A DNA stretch of 64,000 bases. It comes from Novosphingobium kaempferiae. GTDB lineage: Bacteria > Pseudomonadota > Alphaproteobacteria > Sphingomonadales > Sphingomonadaceae. The notes under the pieces were generated by a model that saw nothing but the letters and a program-made list of their open reading frames with translations, made no database searches and was not told the origin of the DNA. Where the stretch lies: NCBI RefSeq assembly GCF_021227995.1, contig NZ_CP089301.1:248001-312000 (forward strand). Direction: 5' to 3'. This document shows, in pieces, positions 25,348 through 32,331 of this stretch; positions within the stretch are counted from its first letter, which is position 1, and every line of letters starts with the position of its first letter. Position numbers and translations under genes: made by a program.

Positions 25348-26618
25348 TGGCCATGAACGCACCCTGGAAGTCGGGCGGCCCCGGCGGGCGCGACCAGTTC
25401 GCGGCATTCCTGTGCGACGAGGCGTCGCTCGAAGTGCTGCGCCCGATCGCGAGCGACATGGGCTGGCAGCAGGAGAAGTGCCACAAGGGCGGCCTGCGCA
25501 ACGCGGTCCAGTCGCTGTCGATCTCCGCCAGCCCCAACATCCTGCTCGTCGACCTGTCGGAGAGCGGCGATCCGCTGAGCGACATCAACGCCCTCGCCGA
25601 AGTCTGCGAGCCGGGCACGGTCGTCGTCGCGGTTGGCCAGGTCAACGACGTGCGCCTCTATCGCGACCTCGTCGCCAGCGGCATCCACGACTACCTGCTC
25701 AAGCCGCTCCAGCCCGCCGCCGTGCGCGATGCGCTGGCCCATGCGCAGGCGGTGTTCTCCACTCCGCGCGTCGCCGACGCGGCGGGATCGAAGTCGCATA
25801 TCTCGACCGCCGTCATCGGCACGCGCGGCGGCGTCGGCGCCTCGACCATCGCCACCTCGCTGGCATGGCTGTTCAGCGCCGACTTCAAGCTGCCGACCGC
25901 GCTGCTCGACCTCGACATCCACTTCGGCACCGGCGCGCTGTGCCTCGACCTCGAACCGGGCCGCGGCCTGACCGACGCGATCGAGAATCCCAGCCGCATC
26001 GACGGCCTGTTCATCGAGCGCGCCATGATCCGCGCGAACGACAACCTCGCGATCCTCTCCGCCGAGGCGCCGATCAACGCGCCGCTGCTGACCGACGGCT
26101 CCGCCTTCGTGCAGCTGGAGGAGGAATTCCGCCAGGCGTTCGAGATGACGGTCATCGACATGCCGCGCAACATGCTCATCAACTTCCCCCAGCTCGTCGC
26201 CGACCTCAACGTCGCGGTGCTGGTGACGGAGATGACGCTGGCATCCGCGCGCGACACCATCCGCCTGCTCTCGTGGTTCCGCGCCCATGCGCCGCAGACC
26301 CGCGTGATCGTGGTGGCGAACAAGGTGCAGACGGCGCTGGCCGAGATCGGCAAGGCGGACTTCGAAGCCTCGATCGAGACGAAGGTCGATCTGTCGATCC
26401 CCTACGACCTCAAGTCCGCGTCGATGGCCGCGAAGCTCGGCCAGACGTTCGCCGACGCCAACCGCGCGACCAAGGCGGGCGCCGTGCTGCGCGACCTCGC
26501 CCGCGAGATCGCCGACACCGGTGAGGACGTGGTCGTCGCCAAGCCGTCGCTGCTGGGCAAGTTCGACCTCAAGGCGATGATGCCCAAGGCGAAGAAGAAG
26601 GTACAGGCCACCTCGTAA
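25347..26618 (+). CDS. cpaE: Pilus assembly protein CpaE/TadZ (ParA-like, atypical Walker A)
   Basis: Polar localisation factor of the Tad system, 423 residues. The N-terminal receiver-like domain (ILLVDLSESGDPLSDINAL, residues ~60-125) is followed by a MinD/ParA-type ATPase domain. The deviant Walker A reads TRGGVGASTIA (around residue 158): both the signature lysine (KGG) and the P-loop lysine (GK[ST]) are absent, so ATP turnover is doubtful. The DLDIHFG motif that follows is conserved. The next gene starts only 15 bases downstream, where cpaF is normally found. Confidence 0.93.
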   Translation: MAMNAPWKSGGPGGRDQFAAFLCDEASLEVLRPIASDMGWQQEKCHKGGLRNAVQSLSISASPNILLVDLSESGDPLSDINALAEVCEPGTVVVAVGQVNDVRLYRDLVASGIHDYLLKPLQPAAVRDALAHAQAVFSTPRVADAAGSKSHISTAVIGTRGGVGASTIATSLAWLFSADFKLPTALLDLDIHFGTGALCLDLEPGRGLTDAIENPSRIDGLFIERAMIRANDNLAILSAEAPINAPLLTDGSAFVQLEEEFRQAFEMTVIDMPRNMLINFPQLVADLNVAVLVTEMTLASARDTIRLLSWFRAHAPQTRVIVVANKVQTALAEIGKADFEASIETKVDLSIPYDLKSASMAAKLGQTFADANRATKAGAVLRDLAREIADTGEDVVVAKPSLLGKFDLKAMMPKAKKKVQATS

Positions 26619-26633
26619 GGGTCGGGAAAGACT

Positions 26634-27605
26634 ATGAACTTCCTTCAGGTCATCATAGTCGCGACCGGGCTGACCGGCGCCGCGCTGCTCCTCTGGGCGA
26701 TCCTTTCGGGACCGTCGCCGCAGAAGGAATCGACGCGCCGCCTGAAGTCCGTGCGCTTCCGCCATTCGGACCGCGCGAGCGACCGGCTGGAGGCGCAGAT
26801 GCGCCGTGCCGTCGCCGCCCGCAAGCCGCGCATCCACCAGATCGCGGGCTCCGCCTCGCGCGCGGAAGCGCTGGCGCTGCGCCTGCACCGTTCGGGCCTG
26901 CCGTGGACGATGCAGCAGTACCTCTACGGCTCGATCGGCCTCGGCGCGATCATCACGCTGCTGCTGTTCCTCAAGAGCGGTGCGCTGCTCCTCGCGCTCG
27001 CCTTCGGCGTCTTCGTCGGCGCGGGCCTGCCGCACCTCGTCGTCGGCCACTTCATCAAGCGCCGCAGCAACGCCTTCACCGTCAAGTTCGCCGACGCCAT
27101 CGACCTGCTGGTGCGCGGCCTGCGCTCCGGCCTGCCGGTGTCCGAGACGCTCACCATCGTCTCGCAGGAAATTCCCGGCCCGGTGGCCGAGGAATTCAAG
27201 CTCATCACCGATCGCATGAAGGTGGGCAAGACCATGGAGGACGCCCTCCAGGAAACCGCCGACCGCCTGAACATGCCGGAATTCAACTTCTTCTGCATCA
27301 CCCTCGCCATCCAGCGCGAGACCGGCGGCAACCTTGCGGAGACGCTCGCCAACCTGTCGGACGTACTGCGCAAGCGCGCGCAGATGAAGCTCAAGATCCG
27401 CGCGATGAGTTCGGAATCCAAGGCATCCGCCTACATCGTCGGCTCGCTGCCGTTCATCGTCTTCGGCCTGATCTGGTGGATCAGCCCGCAGTACATCGGC
27501 CAGTTCTTCATCGACGAGCGCCTGATCGTCGCCGGTATCGGCGGCGCCATCTGGATGGGTATCGGCGCCTTCATCATGGCCAAGATGGTCAGCTTCGAGA
27601 TCTGA
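26634..27605 (+). CDS. tadB: Tad pilus inner-membrane platform protein TadB
   Basis: A 323-residue type II secretion F-family protein. N-terminal helix (residues ~3-24), two helices near 98-135, a GspF domain with LLVRGLRSGLPVSETL and ITLAIQRETGGNLAETL, and a C-terminal hairpin of two helices. With TadC it forms the platform that the motor ATPase turns. It directly follows cpaE (15-base gap), so the usual cpaF gene is missing between them. tadC starts 10 bases downstream. Confidence 0.94.
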   Translation: MNFLQVIIVATGLTGAALLLWAILSGPSPQKESTRRLKSVRFRHSDRASDRLEAQMRRAVAARKPRIHQIAGSASRAEALALRLHRSGLPWTMQQYLYGSIGLGAIITLLLFLKSGALLLALAFGVFVGAGLPHLVVGHFIKRRSNAFTVKFADAIDLLVRGLRSGLPVSETLTIVSQEIPGPVAEEFKLITDRMKVGKTMEDALQETADRLNMPEFNFFCITLAIQRETGGNLAETLANLSDVLRKRAQMKLKIRAMSSESKASAYIVGSLPFIVFGLIWWISPQYIGQFFIDERLIVAGIGGAIWMGIGAFIMAKMVSFEI

Positions 27606-27615
27606 GGACCAGCAC

Positions 27616-28629
27616 ATGCTCGATCAACCCGCCGGTCCCACCCTCCTCGGTTTCGATGTCACGTACATCGGCACGCTGCTCACCATCGTCGCGGCCGCCG
27701 CGGTGCTGTTCGCGATCTACACCGCGATCACCATCCGCGACCCGATGCAGAAGCGCGTCAAGGCGCTGAACGCCCGGCGCGAGCAGCTCAAGGCGGGCAT
27801 CGTCACCACCGCCCGCAAGCGCCAGAGCCTGATCCGCCGGAACGACACCACCGACAAGATGGGCGCGTTCCTGGGCAAGGCGAAGATGCTCCAGGACAGC
27901 CAGATCAAGACGATCGAGCAGAAGCTGGCGCAGGCGGGCATCCGCAACAAGGAATGGGCCGTCGCGGTCGTCTTCGCCCGCCTCGTCGCGCCGATCGTGC
28001 TGGGCGCCATCGCCGCGACGGTGATCTACGGGATCAACTACTTCCCGGACTGGTCGACCTTCAAGAAGTTCATGGCCTTCGCGTTCATGGTGCTCGCCGG
28101 CTACAAGGGCCCGGACGTCTACATCCAGAACATGATATCCAAGCGCACCGACGCGATCCGCAAGGGCCTGCCCGACGCGCTCGACCTGCTCGTCATCTGC
28201 GCCGAGGCGGGCCTGACCGTGGACGCCGCCTTCGAGCGCGTCTCGCGCGAACTGGGCCGCGCCTATCCGGAACTGGGCGACGAATTCTCGATGACCTCGA
28301 TCGAGCTGTCGTTCCTCACCGAGCGCCGCGCGGCGTTCGAGAACCTTGCCTATCGCGTCAACCTCGACGCGGTGAAGGGCGTCGTCACCACCATGGTCCA
28401 GACCGAACGCTACGGCACCCCGCTCGCCTCGGCGCTGCGCGTGCTCTCGGCCGAATTCCGCAACGAGCGCATGATGCGCGCCGAGGAAAAGGCCGCGCGC
28501 CTGCCCGCGATCATGACCGTGCCGCTGATCCTGTTCATCCTGCCGACGCTGTTCGTCGTCATCCTCGGCCCGGCGGCCTGCTCGATCTCCGACGCCTTCT
28601 CCGGCAGCGGGCCGGGCAAGGCGGGGTAA
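27616..28629 (+). CDS. tadC: Tad pilus inner-membrane platform protein TadC
   Basis: Second F-family platform protein (337 residues). Helices near residues 15-35, 110-150 and 300-325 frame a GspF domain with DALDLLVICAEAGLTVDAAF and VVTTMVQTERYGTPL, the usual TadC motifs. It is the last gene of the operon; no tadD, tadE/F or tadG follows. A strong hairpin lies between it and the convergent regulator gene. Confidence 0.94.
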   Translation: MLDQPAGPTLLGFDVTYIGTLLTIVAAAAVLFAIYTAITIRDPMQKRVKALNARREQLKAGIVTTARKRQSLIRRNDTTDKMGAFLGKAKMLQDSQIKTIEQKLAQAGIRNKEWAVAVVFARLVAPIVLGAIAATVIYGINYFPDWSTFKKFMAFAFMVLAGYKGPDVYIQNMISKRTDAIRKGLPDALDLLVICAEAGLTVDAAFERVSRELGRAYPELGDEFSMTSIELSFLTERRAAFENLAYRVNLDAVKGVVTTMVQTERYGTPLASALRVLSAEFRNERMMRAEEKAARLPAIMTVPLILFILPTLFVVILGPAACSISDAFSGSGPGKAG

Positions 28630-28643
28630 GTCACGGAGCGAAG

Positions 28644-28678
28644 GGAGCGTCAGGCGAGGGTCGAGACCCTCGCGCTCC
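28644..28678. terminator. Hairpin between convergent tadC and the wHTH-AraC gene
   Basis: CGAGGGTC (28655-28662) pairs with GACCCTCG (28665-28672), flanked by GGAGCG (28644-28649) and CGCTCC (28673-28678) with a 5-base bulge. No T-run on either strand, so it may act as a weak or factor-assisted two-way terminator. Confidence 0.5.
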
Positions 28679-28684
28679 GGTCCC

Positions 28685-29935
28685 TCAGGACTTGTCCCTA
28701 TCCCGATAGCGGTCCGGCGTGACGCCCGTGGATTCCCGGAAGTTGCGCGTGAAGTTGCCCTCCGAGGCAAAGCCGCTTTCCCAGGCGATTTCCGTGATCG
28801 ACGCCTTGCCGCGTTCGAGCGCCTCCCGCGCTGCCCTGATCCGCCGATCCGTGACATAGCGATGCGGCGTCGAGCCGATCGTCTGCCGGAACAGGCGCAG
28901 GAAATGGGACGGACTGAGACCGGCCTCGGTCGCGAGGCGATCGAGGTCTATCGCTTCGGCATAATGCTCCTCGATATATTCGAGCACGCGCTTGAGCCGC
29001 AGGGTATCGAACGTCGGCGTCGTGGCCGGGCGCTTCCAGCGGTCGATGGTGTAGACGGCGATCAGGCGAGCGGTGAGCGCCGTCGTCAGGCCATCCGCGA
29101 ACAGCTGGTCGGTCGGCTGCGGCGGGGACGCGAGCAGGTGCAGGAAGGCCTGCGACAGATGGTTGATGGTGGGGTCCACGAAGCCGCCGGCGAAGGACAG
29201 TTCGACCTTGGCGGGATCGACATCGTAATCCGCCAGCGCCGTGTTCTCCAGCAGGGTCGGTGGCAGGCAGATGTGCAGGCAGTCGAGCGGCTTCTCGATC
29301 TCGCATTTCTCGTGGAAGCCGACCGGCCCGGTCCACGCCGTTCCGGCGCGTGCAAGGGATTGCTCGACGATCCCCGCTCCGGTGCGCCGCACGATGGACT
29401 GTCCCGATAGCATGATGATGAGTTCGTTGCAGGGGTATGACCGGGCCGGGTGGGACCCCGCGCCGTTGGTGCGATGCTCGATGACCAGGTTGGTCCAGTC
29501 GTCGCGCCGTTCGAGCGTCCGGCAGGTATCCAGTCTTCGACTGCCCATGGTATCGAAGGGAGCCGTTTCCGAATCCGGCGCCTGCGGGGGCGGCGTGATC
29601 CCGCCCGTAGTGGTCCGGTTGATCGCCAGCCAGTAGCCTCTGCCGTGGATCGTCCTGATGAACTCCGAATCCGGGCAGTGCCTGCGAAGCACGCTGCGGA
29701 GCGCCGAGATCGTGACCTTGACGTTGGTCTCCTCGACGAAAATTCCGGGCCAGGCCGCTTCGAGAAGCTGTTCCTTGGTCAGAGGCCGACCGTTGGCGTC
29801 GGCAAGAGCGGTCAATACATCCATCGCCCGATGCCCGATCGGCACCAGATCGGGGCCGCAGAACAACTCTCGTCGATCCGCATAAAGACGAAACGGGCCG
29901 AAATACGTCGGATTTTCTGAAAGCCTGGTCGCCAT
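28685..29935 (-). CDS. Two-headed regulator: OmpR-type winged helix fused to AraC domain
   Basis: A 416-residue protein with two distinct DNA-binding domains. Residues ~10-108 form a Trans_Reg_C (OmpR/PhoB/CadC) winged helix: RRELFCGPDLVPIGHRAMDVL, TKEQLLEAAWPGIFVEETNV and IRTIHGRGYWL are its standard blocks. The middle (~145-290) resembles the cupin-like sensing part of AraC regulators. Residues ~305-410 are a full AraC HTH: LDRLATEAGLSPSHFLRLFR and ITEIAWESGFASEGNFTRNF. No membrane segment or receiver domain is seen, so the signal is probably a small ligand. It points toward tadC but has its own promoter region of about 230 bases. Target genes are unknown. Confidence 0.88.
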   Translation of the reverse strand: MATRLSENPTYFGPFRLYADRRELFCGPDLVPIGHRAMDVLTALADANGRPLTKEQLLEAAWPGIFVEETNVKVTISALRSVLRRHCPDSEFIRTIHGRGYWLAINRTTTGGITPPPQAPDSETAPFDTMGSRRLDTCRTLERRDDWTNLVIEHRTNGAGSHPARSYPCNELIIMLSGQSIVRRTGAGIVEQSLARAGTAWTGPVGFHEKCEIEKPLDCLHICLPPTLLENTALADYDVDPAKVELSFAGGFVDPTINHLSQAFLHLLASPPQPTDQLFADGLTTALTARLIAVYTIDRWKRPATTPTFDTLRLKRVLEYIEEHYAEAIDLDRLATEAGLSPSHFLRLFRQTIGSTPHRYVTDRRIRAAREALERGKASITEIAWESGFASEGNFTRNFRESTGVTPDRYRDRDKS

Positions 29936-30023
29936 AGCCTTTCTCGCGGGTCCGTCCGACCGCGATACTAGCGCGATTTGTTAATACGAAAACGGAATTC
30001 GACCGCGCCCATCGACCGGCACT

Positions 30024-30033
30024 GTTTCGAAAC
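30024..30033. promoter_or_regulatory. Short palindrome upstream of the wHTH-AraC gene
   Basis: GTTTCGAAAC is a perfect 10-bp palindrome about 90 bases upstream of the regulator's start. It could be a binding site, but length and single occurrence make this weak. The remaining ~220 bases of this spacer (29936-30164) show nothing else. Confidence 0.25.
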
Positions 30034-30164
30034 GTTTTCCTACAGGCCCCGTCGCTGCTAAAATCCGAACGGCTCCTTGTACCGCCGCCCGCGCGGACAT
30101 GCCTGGCCCCAGGGACGCACCCGCCCCGCATGCACTTCATCAACTTGCGTTCGATGCAATCGGC

Positions 30165-30428
30165 TCAGGCGTCGGTCTCGACGAGTTCCACCACCTCGAA
30201 CGCGAAGCTCTTCCACCCGCGCATCTTCTTCGCCTCATCCAGCGCGGTCCGCTTCTTCCTCGCCTCGCCAAGCGAGCGGGTATGACCCCAGAAGACCTCG
30301 GTCTTCCCGTTCTCCAGCTCGGCGACGATGCGCCAGTAATGCGTGAACGGATCGGCGGTCGGCCCGATCGTCTTCACGTAGCCGTCCGCCATCGTCGCGG
30401 TGAGGTATCGCTTCCTGCGCTTCGCCAT
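30165..30428 (-). CDS. Hypothetical 87-residue protein, third gene of the SDR-TetR operon
   Basis: I do not recognise it. The start, MAKRRKRYLTATMADG, is very basic; the rest is a small alpha/beta pattern (YWRIVAELENGKTEVFWGHT, then a charged helix LGEARKKRTALDEAKKM and a final strand). No cysteine, signal peptide or membrane segment. Its ATG overlaps the TGA of the TetR gene by one base, which argues that it is a real, translated member of that operon. Could be a small nucleic-acid-binding or accessory protein. Confidence 0.65.
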   Translation of the reverse strand: MAKRRKRYLTATMADGYVKTIGPTADPFTHYWRIVAELENGKTEVFWGHTRSLGEARKKRTALDEAKKMRGWKSFAFEVVELVETDA

Positions 30429-31066
30429 CAGTGCGCGAGGATGCCCGCCATGATGATGTCGATGGTGTGCTCGCGATACCGGTCGCGCAATTCCTCGGTC
30501 AGCGTATCCTGATCGAAGCAGTGCTTGAGCACCAGCCGTGCCGAGAAGAAGCGGTCCACCGCGCCGGTGACGGTGAAGTAGAACAGCTGCGGATCGATCT
30601 CGCGAAACACCCCCGCCCGCACGCCGTCGCCGATGAGTTGCTCGTAGGCGCGGTAGATCGGCGAGAGGTAGCAGTCGGCGATGCGCCGCGCCTCGGTATC
30701 GTCGCTTTCACGCACCATGCGCATGGTCAGGCGGTTGAGATAGGGCACTTCGTAGAAGGTATCGACGACCTTCCACAAGTGCCGCCTCAGCTTGGCCTCC
30801 GGCTCCCAGCCATCCTTGGCCACGAGCGCGTCCACGCTGGCGACGATCGCCTCCCAGTCGCGGTCCAGCAGCGCCTTGAGCAACCCCGCCTTGTTGCCGA
30901 AGTAATACTTCACCAGCGCCGAATTCAGCCCCGAGCGCAGGCTCAACTCCGACAACGAGATGTCGATGACATCGCCTTCACGCATGATCGCACTCGCCGT
31001 GTCGAGCAGCAGCGCCCGCGCCCCGGGAGGCGCAACTTCGACGGCGGAGGCAGGGCGTTCCTTCAT
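30428..31066 (-). CDS. TetR/AcrR family transcriptional regulator
   Basis: A 212-residue TetR-type repressor. The HTH lies at residues ~35-62 (IDISLSELSLRSGLNSALVKYYFGNKAGLLKALL, quoted only in part: SLSELSLRSGLNSALVKYYF). The C-terminal ligand domain carries RLTMRMVRESDDTEARRIAD and resembles regulators of fatty-acid or aromatic catabolism. It sits 6 bases after the SDR dehydrogenase stop and overlaps the next gene by 1 base, so all three are one operon and probably autoregulated. A perfect palindrome at 31932-31951 is the best operator candidate. Confidence 0.9.
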   Translation of the reverse strand: MKERPASAVEVAPPGARALLLDTASAIMREGDVIDISLSELSLRSGLNSALVKYYFGNKAGLLKALLDRDWEAIVASVDALVAKDGWEPEAKLRRHLWKVVDTFYEVPYLNRLTMRMVRESDDTEARRIADCYLSPIYRAYEQLIGDGVRAGVFREIDPQLFYFTVTGAVDRFFSARLVLKHCFDQDTLTEELRDRYREHTIDIIMAGILAH

Positions 31067-31072
31067 CGCCGC

Positions 31073-31858
31073 TTACTTCGGTCCCATGCGGATTGCACCG
31101 TCGAGGCGGATTGATTCGCCGTTGAGATAGTCATGCTCGATCATGAACAGCGCAAGCTTCGCGTATTCCTCGGGCTTGCCGAGACGCTTCGGGAACGGCA
31201 CCATCGCCGCCAGGGCATCCTGCACCTGCTGTGGCATTCCCGCCATCATCGGCGTTTCGAAGATGCCGGGCAGGATCGTATTGACCCGGATGCCATCGCC
31301 CATGAGATCGCGCGCGACCGGCAGCGTCATCGCCAGCACACCGCCCTTGGACGCAGCGTATGCGGCCTGGCCGATCTGCCCGTCCTGCGCCGCGACGCTG
31401 GCGGTGTTGACGATCGCTCCGCGCGATCCCGCGTCGTCAAACGGCTCCAGAGTAGCCATGCCCGCCGCCGCCTTGCTGATGCACCGGAACGTGCCGACGA
31501 GATTGATGGCGATGGCCTTCTCGAACAGCGCCATGTCATGCGCACGCGGCTCGCCGGTTTCACGGTTCTTGCTGACAGTCTTGGCGGCAGGCGCGATGCC
31601 AGCACAATTGACAAGCACGCGCTCCTGCCCGTGCGCCGCCCGCGCCTTTGCAAAGCCGGCGACCACGCTGTCTTCATCGGTGACGTTGACCGAACAGAAC
31701 AGGCCGCCGATCTCGGTTGCAAGTGCCTCGCCAGCATCCGCGTTGAGGTCGAAGATGGCAATCTTCACGCCTTTATCAGCCAGCGCGCGCGCGGTAGCAG
31801 CACCAAGGCCGGAAGCTGCTCCCGTCACAATGGCCGCCACAGTGTTGTCCAGCTTCAT
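31073..31858 (-). CDS. SDR family oxidoreductase (type II 3-hydroxyacyl-CoA dehydrogenase-like)
   Basis: A 261-residue short-chain dehydrogenase. The NAD-binding TGAASGLGAATARAL is at residues 12-26, the catalytic Tyr-Lys is in QAAYAASKGGV and Asn/Ser residues precede it (IVNTASVAAQDG). NVTDEDSVVAGFAKA and the insert DMALFEKAIAINLVGTF fit the HSD10/HadH2 group, which oxidises 3-hydroxyacyl-CoA in fatty-acid or branched-chain catabolism. AAGGAAG stands before the ATG at 31858. First gene of the operon with the TetR gene. The exact substrate is inferred only. Confidence 0.88.
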   Translation of the reverse strand: MKLDNTVAAIVTGAASGLGAATARALADKGVKIAIFDLNADAGEALATEIGGLFCSVNVTDEDSVVAGFAKARAAHGQERVLVNCAGIAPAAKTVSKNRETGEPRAHDMALFEKAIAINLVGTFRCISKAAAGMATLEPFDDAGSRGAIVNTASVAAQDGQIGQAAYAASKGGVLAMTLPVARDLMGDGIRVNTILPGIFETPMMAGMPQQVQDALAAMVPFPKRLGKPEEYAKLALFMIEHDYLNGESIRLDGAIRMGPK

Positions 31859-31931
31859 TCCGCTTCCTTTCGCACCATCTGACGCCCCCTATTCCCACCC
31901 GACCATACGGAACAACCTTTTAGGACAGGCC

Positions 31932-31951
31932 ATTTAATCAATCGATTAAAT
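31932..31951. promoter_or_regulatory. Candidate TetR operator of the SDR operon
   Basis: ATTTAATC-AATC-GATTAAAT: a perfect 8+8 palindrome, 74-93 bases upstream of the SDR start codon. Size and AT-richness fit TetR-family operators, and a TetR gene is the second gene of that operon. Binding is inferred. Confidence 0.55.
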
Positions 31952-32137
31952 CGGTTGAGTGCAACGGTCAATCCGTTGGCGTTCAGCAACACAATTCGCG
32001 CAACAGGATTTCACAGCGGCGATAAGTGGAGCAAGAAACCATGTGGACAATGCTCGTTTGCAACAGCTCTGTTACCATCGCTAATGCGCAGAAATCCTTG
32101 ACGCCCCGCCGCACGATCACAGAGTGAGCGATGCGCC

Positions 32138-32155
32138 TGTTGCGACATTGCAACA
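32138..32155. promoter_or_regulatory. Palindrome TGTTGC-N6-GCAACA upstream of the TonB receptor
   Basis: A perfect 6+6 palindrome about 177 bases before the receptor's start codon. The same palindrome occurs at 38122-38139, and in both places the 14-mer CGGCGCAACAAGAT follows (here at 32209-32222). Likely a regulator binding site; regulator unknown. Confidence 0.5.
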
Positions 32156-32331
32156 TGCGTGGACGCAATTTGCATGTCCCGGCAAATTTCGTTGAAAGGG
32201 CGCCCGCTCGGCGCAACAAGATTTCCCCATGGCGTCGTAGTGTGTTCGCACACTGGGTAGCCGGCAACGGGTCATCGGTCGAAATTGGTCACGCATTCGA
32301 CTGCTGGACGAAGCAACAAGGGACACATAAC

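Larger units (their letters stand above)
31859..32331. other. Long divergent regulatory region between the SDR operon and the TonB receptor
   Basis: This 473-base gap has no supportable gene. It has lower GC than its surroundings and holds a perfect palindrome near the SDR side (31932-31951), a smaller one, CAACGG-N5-CCGTTG (31962-31978), and a dense set of the hexamer GCAACA or its complement: 31986, 32000, 32060, 32138 (reverse), 32150, 32213 and 32313. The palindrome at 32138-32155 recurs upstream of clpB and the NTF2-like gene. Confidence 0.75.

Noticed and set aside
32131..32331. Upstream extension of the TonB receptor frame to an ATG at 32131
   Set aside because: It would place 67 residues before the signal peptide and starts within the regulatory palindrome; GTG 32332 has a ribosome site and a proper signal peptide.
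31859..32331. Small genes in the long divergent spacer (frames of about 80-95 codons on the minus strand)
   Set aside because: No ribosome site, low-GC unlike coding sequence of this genome and overlapping the GCAACA-rich regulatory stretch.
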